DNA from: an uncultured bacterium
GTDB taxonomy: Bacteria; Bacillota; Clostridia; Lachnospirales; Lachnospiraceae
Reading direction: 5' to 3'
DNA: 45,031 nt
Assembly (NCBI GenBank): GCA_947243845.1
Contig: CAMXIF010000026.1
Span: forward strand, 1 to 45,031
Shown here: positions 15,514-24,181 of the stretch, piece after piece
Layout: every line of letters starts with the position of its first letter
Numbering within the stretch: position 1 is the first letter of the stretch
Translations under genes and position numbers: made by a program
Notes under the pieces: generated by a model
Seen by the model: only the letters and a program-made list of their open reading frames with translations
The model's database searches: none
What the model was told of the DNA's origin: nothing

Positions 15514-17181
15514 TTACTTTTTGTGCAATACAAAAGCCTCATATGGCGCCATCTTTATTTCGGCTGAATCATACGTATTCTCTCTATTGGAGATCAGGCA
15601 GGGCATATTCACAAACTCATCAGGCAGGGTGAAGGGAACTTCATGGTCGCAGAAGTTACATACCACCAGAAGTTTCTCATCCTCCAAAGTCCTGGTGTAA
15701 ACGAACAGTTCCTCGCTGTCTTCCATCATGGCTTCGTATTTACCGTAGACGATGACCGGATTTGCTTTTCTGAGTGCGATCAGCTTCTTGTAATAGTGAA
15801 ATACGGAATTGGGATCAGCGGTTGCCGCCTTGGCATTGATCTCTTTATAGTTGGGATTAACAGCAATCCAGGGCGTACCGGTGGTAAAGCCTGCCTGCGC
15901 GGAGTCATCCCATTGTACAGGGGTTCTGGCATTGTCGCGGCTCTTAAAAGTGATGCAGGGCCAGAAGGTTTCATGGGACAGAGCGCCCTCACTGCACCAT
16001 TCCCTATAGGCGTTGATACTCTCAATGTCGCGGAAGTCCGCCGGGCTTTGGAAAGGATAGTTGGTCATACCCAGTTCCTCTCCCTGATAGATGTAAGGGG
16101 TACCCTGCATCATGTGCAGGCAGGTGGCAAGCATCTTGGCGGATACCTCCCGATACTGCGGGCGGTCATCACCAAACCTTGACACGGCGCGGGGCTGGTC
16201 ATGGTTATCCCAGAACAGGCTGTTCCATGCCTGATCGTAAAGGTCAGTCTGCCAGCAGGACAGGATTTTCTTTAACGTGGTGAGGGGTCTCCTTTCATCT
16301 GTCCATTTTCCATATTTGCCGTCCCCTTCCACATGTTCAAACTGGAATACCATATTGAGCTCATGGGCATCTTTACCGGCATACTGTTTTGCCAGCTGGG
16401 GCGTCACACCCGCCGTCTCGCCTACGGTCATGATATCATAGTGAGATAATACTTTTTCATTCATCTCCTGCAAATAACGGTGCACGTTGGGACCATGTAC
16501 GCAATAAGGGTCGAAACTGCCGTATAAGCCGTGCATCTCGCCGTCAGGCATTTCTTTTGTCTTGGAGATCATGCTGATCACGTCCATACGGAATCCGTCT
16601 ATGCCCTTATCGCACCACCATGTCATCATGTCGAACACTTCTTTGCGCACTTTGGGATTATCCCAGTTTAAATCCGGCTGCTTTTTGGAAAAAAGGTGCA
16701 GATAGTACATATCGGTGGCTTCATCGTACTGCCAGGCTGATCCGCCGAAGCAGGAGCCCCAGTTGTTGGGTGGTGTCTGTCCGTCTTTGCCCTCACGCCA
16801 GATGTAATAGTCACGGTATGCATTGTCCTTGGATTTCCGGCTCTCCATAAACCATTTATGTTCATCGGATGTATGGTTTACCACCAGATCCATAACGATC
16901 TTGAGTCCTCTTTCATGGGCAGCCGCAAGCAGTTCGTCAAAATCTTCCATGGTACCAAATTCGTCCATGATATCCTGATAATCGCTGATATCATATCCGT
17001 TGTCATCATTGGGCGACTGATACACCGGAGAAAGCCATATTACGTCAATCCCCAGATATTTTAAATAATCCAGCCGGCTGATGATTCCCTGCAGGTCTCC
17101 AATGCCGTCCCCGTTGCTGTCCATAAAGCTGCGGGGATAAATCTGATAAACAACCGCTTCTTTCCACCATGTTCTGTTCAT
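15514..17181 (-). CDS. GH13 alpha-glucosidase (oligo-1,6-glucosidase type)
   Basis: This 555-residue cytoplasmic glycoside hydrolase would release glucose from isomaltose, panose or other short alpha-glucans. It has WWKEAVVYQIYPRSFMDSNGDGIGDLQGI at the start, DLVVNHTSDEH (conserved region I), DGFRMDVI with the nucleophile Asp near residue 200, VGETAGV with the acid/base Glu, and FWDNHDQPR with the third catalytic Asp. The calcium-binding loop DSNGDGIGD is intact. MD followed by V at region II fits alpha-1,6-active members. It lies 46 bases behind the second GH13 gene on the same strand with AAAGGAAGG upstream, forming an operon. Confidence 0.92.
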   Translation of the reverse strand: MNRTWWKEAVVYQIYPRSFMDSNGDGIGDLQGIISRLDYLKYLGIDVIWLSPVYQSPNDDNGYDISDYQDIMDEFGTMEDFDELLAAAHERGLKIVMDLVVNHTSDEHKWFMESRKSKDNAYRDYYIWREGKDGQTPPNNWGSCFGGSAWQYDEATDMYYLHLFSKKQPDLNWDNPKVRKEVFDMMTWWCDKGIDGFRMDVISMISKTKEMPDGEMHGLYGSFDPYCVHGPNVHRYLQEMNEKVLSHYDIMTVGETAGVTPQLAKQYAGKDAHELNMVFQFEHVEGDGKYGKWTDERRPLTTLKKILSCWQTDLYDQAWNSLFWDNHDQPRAVSRFGDDRPQYREVSAKMLATCLHMMQGTPYIYQGEELGMTNYPFQSPADFRDIESINAYREWCSEGALSHETFWPCITFKSRDNARTPVQWDDSAQAGFTTGTPWIAVNPNYKEINAKAATADPNSVFHYYKKLIALRKANPVIVYGKYEAMMEDSEELFVYTRTLEDEKLLVVCNFCDHEVPFTLPDEFVNMPCLISNRENTYDSAEIKMAPYEAFVLHKK

Positions 17182-17227
17182 AATGCCATCCTTCCTTTCT
17201 CTCTAAATCACCATTCTATATCGCCAT

Positions 17228-18898
17228 TTAAATGGCCATTTCCAGTATCAGGACCTGATATCCGTGTAAGGTAATCGTTCCCTTATCTTCCGCAATATCC
17301 TTGTAATTATTCAATAGTACGTTCCGACATATCCCGGGCAGTTTGATTTCCTGCTCTTTGCGCTGATAGTTTCCGACCACCAGCAGGGTGCAATCTCCCT
17401 TGCGGTAATATGCCATCAGATTGTGCCGGTCTCTCCACAGCGGCTCCAAGCCGCCATATACGATCGTCTCTTTATAGTCGGGATCTTTACGCAGGGCGAT
17501 CAGTTTTTTATAAAAGGAGTAGACCGAATCCGCATCCTCTATCTGCATTGCCGCATTGATGGAGGTATAATTGGGATTGACCTTCAGCCAGGGTGTACCG
17601 CTGGTGAACCCGGCATTTGGATCATCCGACCACTGCATGGGAGTGCGGGCATTGTCGCGGCTGAGCCGTGCTATTACTTTTAAAGCCTGTTCCGGGGAAA
17701 GGCCGGCTTTCAGGGCAACCTGGTATTCATCGCGGGCGGAGATATCGTCCACCTCATCGATGGAGGAAATCGGCACATTTTCCATGCCAAGTTCCTGTCC
17801 CTGATAGATAAAAGGTAGACCGCGCAGCATGAAGTTCAGGGCAGCCAGCATCTTCTTGCTTTCGAGGCAGCAGTCGCCTTCCGGTATGTAATGGCTGACA
17901 CCACGGGGCTCGTCATGATTCTCAATGATATTGGAGAGAAAGCCGATGTCTCCGACTTTGGACTGTGCCGCAAAGCAGCATTCTTTGTAATCATCCGGGG
18001 TAATCGGTGTGGCATCGTACCAGCCCTTTTCACTGCCGCCAAAAATCGTCTCATTGAAGTCAAACATACTGGAGAAATAACCCTCATCTCCGATGAAGTC
18101 CGGTATTTCTTCCGGTTTTTCATTGAATACCTCTCCGACTGTGAAGGCATCATATTTTTGGAAGGTGCGGTCACGCATTTCCCCTAGAAATTTCCCAATG
18201 CCCGCAGCTTCTTTGAGCATGGCCTGCACACTGCAAAGACCGTCCTCCCTGTCGGGGGCGTAGTCGTGCAGGGGGAGTGCCTTCTTGATGTTAATGATCG
18301 CGTCAAGACGGAAACCGCCAAGCCCTTTGTCCAGCCACCAGTTAATGTTCTTATACACTTCCTCCCGCAGTTCGGGATTTTCCCAGTTAAGGTCCGGCTG
18401 TTTCTTATGAAACACATGGAGATACTGCTTATTGGTGCCGGGCAGGTCATCCCATACGGAACCGCCGAAATAGGAACGCCAGTTGGTGGGCAGGCTTCCT
18501 TCCTTCTTATCCCGCAGGTAAAAGAAATTGCCGTACTTCCCCTCAGGATCTTCGCAGGCTCTGCGGAACCATTCGTGTTCATCGGAGCAGTGGTTTACCA
18601 CCAGATCCATCAGAATATACATATTGCGCTTTTTGGCCTCGGCAATCAACTGGTCCATGTCCTCCATAGTACCGAAGCGGGGATCTATCTTGTAGTAATC
18701 CGAGATGTCATAACCCTGATCAGCCAAAGGGGACTGATAGCAGGGGGAGAGCCAGATAATATCTACACCCAGGTCTTTGAGGTAATCCAGTTTGCTGATA
18801 ATACCGGGAATATCGCCAATGCCGTCTCCGTTAGAATCATAAAAACTTTTGGGATAAATCTGATACGCGACTTTATCGTGCCACCATTTTCTGTTCAT
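17228..18898 (-). CDS. GH13 alpha-glucosidase, second copy
   Basis: This 556-residue paralogue is clearly diverged from its neighbour at 15514-17181. It has WWHDKVAYQIYPKSFYDSNGDGIGD, DLVVNHCSDEH, GGFRLDAII (nucleophile), VGEVFNE (acid/base) and ENHDEPRG. After the last motif the active-site loops differ from the first copy (NFMLRGLPFIYQGQELGMENVP), which suggests a different linkage or chain-length preference. It is the first gene of the GH13 pair. Its ribosome site GGAGGTG lies just beside the GCGAAGC hairpin at 18912-18918. The AraC gene upstream on the same strand may control it. Confidence 0.92.
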   Translation of the reverse strand: MNRKWWHDKVAYQIYPKSFYDSNGDGIGDIPGIISKLDYLKDLGVDIIWLSPCYQSPLADQGYDISDYYKIDPRFGTMEDMDQLIAEAKKRNMYILMDLVVNHCSDEHEWFRRACEDPEGKYGNFFYLRDKKEGSLPTNWRSYFGGSVWDDLPGTNKQYLHVFHKKQPDLNWENPELREEVYKNINWWLDKGLGGFRLDAIINIKKALPLHDYAPDREDGLCSVQAMLKEAAGIGKFLGEMRDRTFQKYDAFTVGEVFNEKPEEIPDFIGDEGYFSSMFDFNETIFGGSEKGWYDATPITPDDYKECCFAAQSKVGDIGFLSNIIENHDEPRGVSHYIPEGDCCLESKKMLAALNFMLRGLPFIYQGQELGMENVPISSIDEVDDISARDEYQVALKAGLSPEQALKVIARLSRDNARTPMQWSDDPNAGFTSGTPWLKVNPNYTSINAAMQIEDADSVYSFYKKLIALRKDPDYKETIVYGGLEPLWRDRHNLMAYYRKGDCTLLVVGNYQRKEQEIKLPGICRNVLLNNYKDIAEDKGTITLHGYQVLILEMAI

Positions 18899-18911
18899 AA
18901 CTGCACCTCCT

Positions 18912-18987
18912 GCGAAGCAACCATTAAAAAGTTTCTGCTTATCCGAGGCCGCGAAGCGGATCTCGTAAAGTTAGTTGCGAAGCAACT
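18912..18987. repeat. Cluster of three GCGAAGC mini-hairpins
   Basis: GCGAAGC occurs at 18912-18918, 18951-18957 (inside CCGCGAAGCGG) and 18977-18983 (inside AGTTGCGAAGCAACT, 18973-18987). Each is a short stem closed by a GAA loop; d(GCGAAGC) is known as an unusually stable mini-hairpin. The cluster fills the leader of the GH13 gene at 17228-18898, and the first hairpin touches its ribosome site region. Confidence 0.6.
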
Positions 18988-19072
18988 TACTTTATTTTAA
19001 TGACACATAAAGGAGATGTCTTACGTTTATTTGATTAAAAAATACGATATTATGACTTTTAAAACAATTAGC

Positions 19073-19990
19073 TTACACCTCAAAATGCTTTCGATATTGT
19101 AAAGGAGTGGTCTTTGTGTACTTCCGAAATTCGCGCAGGAAATTGCCTAGATTGTTATAGCCGCATTCCAGACAGACTTCCATCACGGGTAAATCAGTCT
19201 CTTCCAGAAGACGTTTTGCCTGTTTGATACGGTACTCATTGAGATATTCTATGGGAGAACAGCCGATCGCCTTCTTGAAAAGGCGGCAGAAATATTGCTC
19301 ATTCAGGTTCACCTGTCCTGCCAGGTTGGCTATATAGATTTTGTCCTGATAGTTTTCCTTTATATAAGTGAGCGCCGTTTTAATGCTCTCCACACGCTTG
19401 TCGAGGTTCTTTTCCGTAGGCATAAAAAGGCCGTGGCTCGAGAGGGTTGCCAGAAGGTAGAGCAGGGAGGATTTGATATATAATTGACTGGTTAAGTCAT
19501 CGGTTACGAGACTGCTGTCAGCATCAGTATCATCTATTGCCTGTCCGAAAGCGCGCATAATATCCAGAAAGGTATTTCGGATCGATGCAAATGCAGGATG
19601 ATCAGGTGTAATGCAGCGTGGAAAGAGCAGTTTCCCATTGCGGATCGGTTTCATCAGGTGAACCTGCGCTTCATCATAGGAATCAAAATTCAGGATATCA
19701 GGGGAGAATACAACGGCGTCTTCCCAGTGAACATCGGCAGTTTCCGTGGTGATGCTATGCAATTCTCCGGGATTAATGAAATAGAAACATTCTGACCGGA
19801 TGGGAAAGGACTCCATATTGATCTCCAGACGAAAATCCCCGTTAGAAAAATATAACCATTCTATTTCATCGTGCCAGTGGTGTTTCACAAGTACACCTTT
19901 GCCGATGGAATGGGTACGGTAGATGGCACAGGGAAAAGATTTCGTGCCATGGGGACGGATTTCTTTGAGAACGGAAGATTGGTTGTTCAT
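19073..19990 (-). CDS. AraC-family transcriptional regulator
   Basis: The 305-residue regulator has an N-terminal cupin-like sugar-sensing domain (HWHDEIEWLYFSNGDFRLEIN, FYFINPGELHSI) covering about residues 30-110. A helical linker follows, then a C-terminal double helix-turn-helix (VESIKTALTYIKENYQDKIYIANLAGQ, VCLECGYNNLGNFLREFRKYTKTTPLQYRK). Start ATG 19990 has AAGGAGCCTCT before it. It sits between the GH13 pair, on the same strand, and the divergent GH31 gene, so it is probably the local activator of alpha-glucoside use. The effector is unknown. Confidence 0.9.
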   Translation of the reverse strand: MNNQSSVLKEIRPHGTKSFPCAIYRTHSIGKGVLVKHHWHDEIEWLYFSNGDFRLEINMESFPIRSECFYFINPGELHSITTETADVHWEDAVVFSPDILNFDSYDEAQVHLMKPIRNGKLLFPRCITPDHPAFASIRNTFLDIMRAFGQAIDDTDADSSLVTDDLTSQLYIKSSLLYLLATLSSHGLFMPTEKNLDKRVESIKTALTYIKENYQDKIYIANLAGQVNLNEQYFCRLFKKAIGCSPIEYLNEYRIKQAKRLLEETDLPVMEVCLECGYNNLGNFLREFRKYTKTTPLQYRKHFEV

Positions 19991-20031
19991 AGAGGCTCCT
20001 TTACGGGATGTGGCATGGTGTTCGATAAAAA

Positions 20032-20059
20032 ATTATCATATAGAAAGTAAGAAAGTCAA
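20032..20059 (-). promoter_or_regulatory. Promoter of the AraC regulator gene
   Basis: On the minus strand TTGACT (20059-20054), a 16-base spacer and GATAAT (20037-20032). It is placed 41 bases upstream of the AraC start and diverges from the GH31 promoter. Confidence 0.5.
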
Positions 20060-20140
20060 TAGCAGGGCAGAGTAATCAGAACTGATATTTTTTCAGTGGG
20101 AATTACATGGCAAAATATAGTAACTTATGCGCAAAAGATA

Positions 20141-20169
20141 TTGTTAGATTTTAATGGATATGTTATAAT
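20141..20169 (+). promoter_or_regulatory. Promoter of the GH31 glucosidase operon
   Basis: TTGTTA (20141-20146), a 17-base spacer and TATAAT (20164-20169), with TGT directly before the -10 (extended -10). The ATG of the GH31 gene is 27 bases further on. Confidence 0.65.
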
Positions 20170-20196
20170 TCCGCAAAAACATGAAGGAGGAAGATT

Positions 20197-22254
20197 ATGA
20201 TACGAAAATATATATTTGGCAGTCCTTTTCAGACGGATGCAGTAGTGTGCGATATCCCCTGCAGTCAGGGAGATGTCCCACATATGAAGCAGGAAAATGG
20301 GGAAAACCTTAGCTTTTCCTGCCAGTTGGGGTCGGCGGATGAGGTGTACGGACTGGGAGAAAACGTGAGGGGGATCAATAAGAGAGGCTGGCGGTACTGC
20401 AGCTGCTGTGTGGACGAACCGAATCATACGGAAGACAGACAGTCGCTTTATGCGGCCCATAACTTTCTGGTGGTGCGGGGGCAGACGTGTTTTGGTATTT
20501 TTGTGGATACACCCGGTGTTGTGACGTTTGATATCGGCTACACACATCTGGATGAGATGACCATAACGCTTGTGTATCCGGATGCCGCTATTTATGTGTT
20601 TGAGGGAATGTGCGTCCTGGATATTGTGAAGGAATTCCGGACACTGATCGGAAGAAGTTATATTCCCCCGAAATGGGCGTTTGGATTCCAACAGAGCCGC
20701 TGGGGATATAAGACGGAAGAAGACATCTATCGTGTGGTAAAAATGCACAGGGAGAACCACTTACCGCTGGACAGTATTTATCTGGACATTGATTATATGG
20801 AGCGGTATAAGGATTTTACCGTTGACAGGGAGCGGATGCCTCATTTTGAGAAGATGGTGCAGGACCTGAAAGAAGATCATGTGCATGTCGTGCCGATCAT
20901 TGACGCGGGTGTCAAAGTGGAAGAGGGATATGCGGTTTATGAGGAAGGGATTGAGAACGGATATTTCTGTAAAGAGGAAGATGGCAAAGAATTTACGGCA
21001 GGTGTCTGGCCTGGCCGGGTGCATTTTCCTGATGTGCTGAATCCGGAGGCCAGAAAGTGGTTTGGCGAGCAGTATCGCGTTTTGTTGGATATGGGAGTTG
21101 ATGGATTTTGGAACGATATGAACGAACCGTCCATATTCTATGCGCAGGATCGTCTGGACAGTGTGATAGATCAGATTGCGGCGTTAAAAGGCAGAAATCT
21201 GAATCTGGAGACATTTGAGCAGTTTATGGGGGCGGTGAGAAGTCTTTCCGATAACAGGGAGGATTATCAGAAATTCTATCACCAGACACCGGAGGGCAGG
21301 ATGAGCCATGACCGGGTGCATAATCTCTTTGGATATTATATGACCAGGGCGGCCGGAGAAGCCTTTGAGCGATTGTGCCCGGACAGGAGAATCCTGATGT
21401 TCTCAAGGTCTTCCTATGTGGGAATGCATCGTTACGGCGGTATCTGGATGGGGGACAATAAGTCCTGGTGGCAGCATATGCTCCTAAACTATAAGATGCA
21501 GCCGTCCCTGAATATGGTGGGATTTTTGTACACAGGAGGAGATATCGGCGGATTTGGGGCGGACGTTACGGAAGATCTGCTGATCCGCTGGATGCAGATG
21601 GCGCTTTTTATGCCGCTTATGCGTAACCACAGCGCCATGGGCACAAGACAACAGGAGGTTTACCGGTTTGACAATCAGAAGATTTTGAGGGATACCTTAC
21701 ATGTCCGTTACGGGCTGCTTCCTTATCTGTACAGCGAGTTTATGAAAGCGGCGCTTGGGGATGAGATGTATTTTAAACCGCTGTCTTTCCTGTACACGGA
21801 AGATGCGTATGCCCCACAGGTGGAAGATCAGCTGCTGGCAGGAGACAGCGTTATGACGGCACCCGTATTTGTACAGAACGGTAAGGGAAGATATGTTTAT
21901 CTGCCGGAGGAAATGGCGATGATCAGGATGCGCAGTCTGGACGATTATGATACGGACAGATATCCGGCAGGCCACCATTATATAGAAGCAGGGCTTAACG
22001 AGACGCTTCTTTTTGTCCGTCCGGATAAAATGCTGATCATGTCCGATGGAGGAGAGTATACGGAAGATGTGCATACGGATCATATGAAAGTCTTCGCTTT
22101 CGTCAAAACCAACGCTGTGTATGAGTGGTATGACGATGACGGGATGGGCAAGAAGTATGATGACCCGGAGCATATGACAAAAATTACAGTGGCAGCAGAT
22201 GGGACTTATACGTGTGAAGGAAGAAATATCCGGCTTACGGTGGAACTGCTATAG
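20197..22254 (+). CDS. GH31 alpha-glucosidase
   Basis: This 685-residue retaining alpha-glucosidase acts on maltose- or isomaltose-type oligosaccharides. The N-terminal beta domain includes ADEVYGLGENVRGINKRGWRY. The catalytic barrel contains FQQSRWGYK, IYLDIDYME, and FWNDMNEPSIF with nucleophile Asp307. RSSYVGMHRYGGIWMGDNKSWW carries acid/base Asp420, and MPLMRNHSAMGTRQQEVY follows. The C-terminal beta domains are short. The ribosome site is GAAGGAGGAAGATT. There is no signal peptide, so it acts on imported sugars. The LacI-type regulator starts 20 bases downstream in the same operon. The exact linkage preference cannot be read. Confidence 0.93.
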   Translation: MIRKYIFGSPFQTDAVVCDIPCSQGDVPHMKQENGENLSFSCQLGSADEVYGLGENVRGINKRGWRYCSCCVDEPNHTEDRQSLYAAHNFLVVRGQTCFGIFVDTPGVVTFDIGYTHLDEMTITLVYPDAAIYVFEGMCVLDIVKEFRTLIGRSYIPPKWAFGFQQSRWGYKTEEDIYRVVKMHRENHLPLDSIYLDIDYMERYKDFTVDRERMPHFEKMVQDLKEDHVHVVPIIDAGVKVEEGYAVYEEGIENGYFCKEEDGKEFTAGVWPGRVHFPDVLNPEARKWFGEQYRVLLDMGVDGFWNDMNEPSIFYAQDRLDSVIDQIAALKGRNLNLETFEQFMGAVRSLSDNREDYQKFYHQTPEGRMSHDRVHNLFGYYMTRAAGEAFERLCPDRRILMFSRSSYVGMHRYGGIWMGDNKSWWQHMLLNYKMQPSLNMVGFLYTGGDIGGFGADVTEDLLIRWMQMALFMPLMRNHSAMGTRQQEVYRFDNQKILRDTLHVRYGLLPYLYSEFMKAALGDEMYFKPLSFLYTEDAYAPQVEDQLLAGDSVMTAPVFVQNGKGRYVYLPEEMAMIRMRSLDDYDTDRYPAGHHYIEAGLNETLLFVRPDKMLIMSDGGEYTEDVHTDHMKVFAFVKTNAVYEWYDDDGMGKKYDDPEHMTKITVAADGTYTCEGRNIRLTVELL

Positions 22255-22274
22255 GGATTAAAAAGGGGAATGGA

Positions 22275-23300
22275 ATGGTTACGATCAAAGAGATTGCCGG
22301 TATTGTGGGTGTTAGCACAACAACGGTGTCTAATGTCATTCATGGCAAGGCGAAAGAGGTATCTCCGGCTACCGTGGAAAAGATTCAGAAAGTATTAAAG
22401 GAATATAATTATACGCCTAATATCAGTGCGCGGAATCTGGCGAGCAACAGATCCCGCATCATAGGTGTGATCATGAAATCGCAATATGAGTACGAGAATA
22501 ACCGCTTTGTGGATCCTTTCGTCAGCGAACTGCTGGGAGGCGTGTTAAAACGTGCGAACCAGAATGGTTATTCTGTCATGGTATATAATACCTGTGATAT
22601 TCAGGAATTGAAAAGATATATTATGTCCTGGAATATGGACGGTATGGTCATGGTGGGATTTGTGGCGGAGGAAATCTACTCGATTCAGGCCGTGTGCAGC
22701 CGGCCGATGGCGATCATTGACGTCTGCGATTATCTGGATATGGAAAACTGTATCAGTATAGGGCTGGAGGACAGGGAGGCCATGTACCACATGGTGCGGC
22801 ACGTTATATCATGCGGGCATAAAAAGATTGCCTTTCTGGCTGATAATGATGTCAATGTGGATCATGAGCGTAAGATTGGATTCCAGAGAGCCATGAGTGA
22901 AGCGGGGCTTGAGGCAGGAGAGAGAGAGTTTATAAAGATCATTCCGGGGGATTATCATCTGCTGGTAAACATGGACGAGATTTATCAGCGTTCCTTTGCA
23001 TATACGGCCCTGGTATGCGTTTCCGATTATTATGCCGTTCATGTCATGAACGGACTTAAGGACAGGGGAAGAAAAGTGCCGGAGGACATCTCCATTGCGG
23101 GATTTGATGACAGTTATCTGTCCCATTTTGTACGTCCGGCGCTCACAACAGTTCATCAGGATGCGGAGCAGAAAGGGAAGACGGCGGTGGAGCAGCTGTG
23201 TGCCATGATTGAAAATCCTGAGGCAAGATGTTATCAGAAGATTGTTTTCCCCACGGAACTGGTGATACGTGACTCGATTAGAAAAATAGATTTACTTTAG
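22275..23300 (+). CDS. LacI-family transcriptional repressor
   Basis: The protein has 341 residues. The N-terminal helix-turn-helix (VTIKEIAGIVGVSTTTVSNV) is followed by the hinge helix (NISARNLASNRSRIIGVI) and a periplasmic-binding-like effector domain with VVxFADNDVNVDHERKIGF-type and IAGFDDSYLSHFVRPALTTV segments. The ribosome site is AAAAAGGGGAATGG. It is co-transcribed with the GH31 gene and is the likely sugar-responsive repressor of this block, in addition to the AraC protein. No operator palindrome was identified with confidence. Confidence 0.92.
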   Translation: MVTIKEIAGIVGVSTTTVSNVIHGKAKEVSPATVEKIQKVLKEYNYTPNISARNLASNRSRIIGVIMKSQYEYENNRFVDPFVSELLGGVLKRANQNGYSVMVYNTCDIQELKRYIMSWNMDGMVMVGFVAEEIYSIQAVCSRPMAIIDVCDYLDMENCISIGLEDREAMYHMVRHVISCGHKKIAFLADNDVNVDHERKIGFQRAMSEAGLEAGEREFIKIIPGDYHLLVNMDEIYQRSFAYTALVCVSDYYAVHVMNGLKDRGRKVPEDISIAGFDDSYLSHFVRPALTTVHQDAEQKGKTAVEQLCAMIENPEARCYQKIVFPTELVIRDSIRKIDLL

Positions 23301-23319
23301 CGTACTACTATGATAAAAT
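23291..23319 (+). promoter_or_regulatory. Promoter of the ABC transporter operon
   Basis: TTTACT (23291-23296), a 17-base spacer and TAAAAT (23314-23319) preceded by TGA. It overlaps the 3' end of the LacI gene and lies 56 bases before the binding-protein ATG. Confidence 0.5.
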
Positions 23320-23375
23320 ACAAAAGTGTGTGAAAACATTATTAATATTTGGAATGAAGTTGGAGGAGGAAGATT

Positions 23376-24170
23376 ATGAAAAAGAAACTTGCAATGATGG
23401 TAATGGTATCAGTTATGTCCTGTGCAGTGCTGACCGGCTGCGGCGGGGCAAAGGAGACGGCGGCCGGTGCGGATCTGGTGTATGCGGTAGAGACCGGTTC
23501 TGCCGGTGAGGCGGTTGCGACCGAGAAAGGGTTTAAAATCAATTCCGTTGCTTCTCAGGCGGATGCTCTGATGGAGGTGGCTTCCGGGACATCTAATGCG
23601 GCGATCATAGACCTTCTGATGGCAGGCGCCATGATTGGAGAGGGCACCAGCTATCCGGATCTGGTACATACGGATGAGTTGACGACAGAAGAATATGGTG
23701 TGGGATGCCGCAAGGGTTCTGACCTGGCTTCTTATATCAATGCCGTGTTTGGGGAATGTTATGCGGACGGTTCCATGAAAGAGATTGCGACCACCTATGG
23801 CGTGCAGGAAGCACTGGTGGAGCAGGCGGCTTCGGAGTTCACAGCTTCCGCTTCAGACAGTGATGTGGCTTATATTCAGGGCAAAGGTTCTCTCATTATA
23901 GGCATTACGGAGTTTGAGCCCATGGATTATAAAGATGCTTCCGGAGAGTGGATTGGTTTTGACGCAGATATGGCTCGTGTGGTAGCAGATAAGCTGGGTG
24001 TGGAAGCGCAGTTTGTGATCATTGACTGGGATAACAAGAGCATGGAACTGGAATCTAAGAATATTGATGTGGTGTGGAACGGCATGACATTAACCAATGA
24101 AGTAAAAGAGGCAATGGAGTGCACGAATCCTTACTGTAATAATGCTCAGGTAATTGTGGTGCCTAAGTAA
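23376..24170 (+). CDS. Amino-acid ABC transporter binding lipoprotein with circularly permuted halves
   Basis: This 264-residue family-3 solute-binding protein is anchored as a lipoprotein (signal with lipobox LTGC, Cys22). The half order is reversed. Residues 33-150 are the part normally found at the C-terminus: AVETGSAGEA, ALMEVASGTSNAAIIDLLM, TTEEYGVGCRKGSDLASYI, KEIATTYGVQEALVEQ. After a short linker (151-163) comes the part normally first: AYIQGKGSLIIGITEFEPMDYKD, WIGFDADMARVVADKLGVE, VIDVVWNGMTL-like and ECTNPYCNNAQVIVV, at the very end. The short crossover segment that usually joins the two is mostly absent. All pieces look well conserved, so a working permuted protein is plausible. 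The permease follows 11 bases later. The ligand is probably a polar amino acid. Confidence 0.85.
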   Translation: MKKKLAMMVMVSVMSCAVLTGCGGAKETAAGADLVYAVETGSAGEAVATEKGFKINSVASQADALMEVASGTSNAAIIDLLMAGAMIGEGTSYPDLVHTDELTTEEYGVGCRKGSDLASYINAVFGECYADGSMKEIATTYGVQEALVEQAASEFTASASDSDVAYIQGKGSLIIGITEFEPMDYKDASGEWIGFDADMARVVADKLGVEAQFVIIDWDNKSMELESKNIDVVWNGMTLTNEVKEAMECTNPYCNNAQVIVVPK

Positions 24171-24181
24171 AGGAGTATCGT

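Noticed and set aside
18266..19000. Plus-strand open frame of 244 codons opposite a GH13 gene
   Set aside because: It lies antisense to conserved catalytic motifs of the glucosidase and has no domain of its own.
20125..20760. Minus-strand open frame opposite the start of the GH31 gene
   Set aside because: No ribosome site or family; the opposite strand encodes a clear GH31 enzyme.
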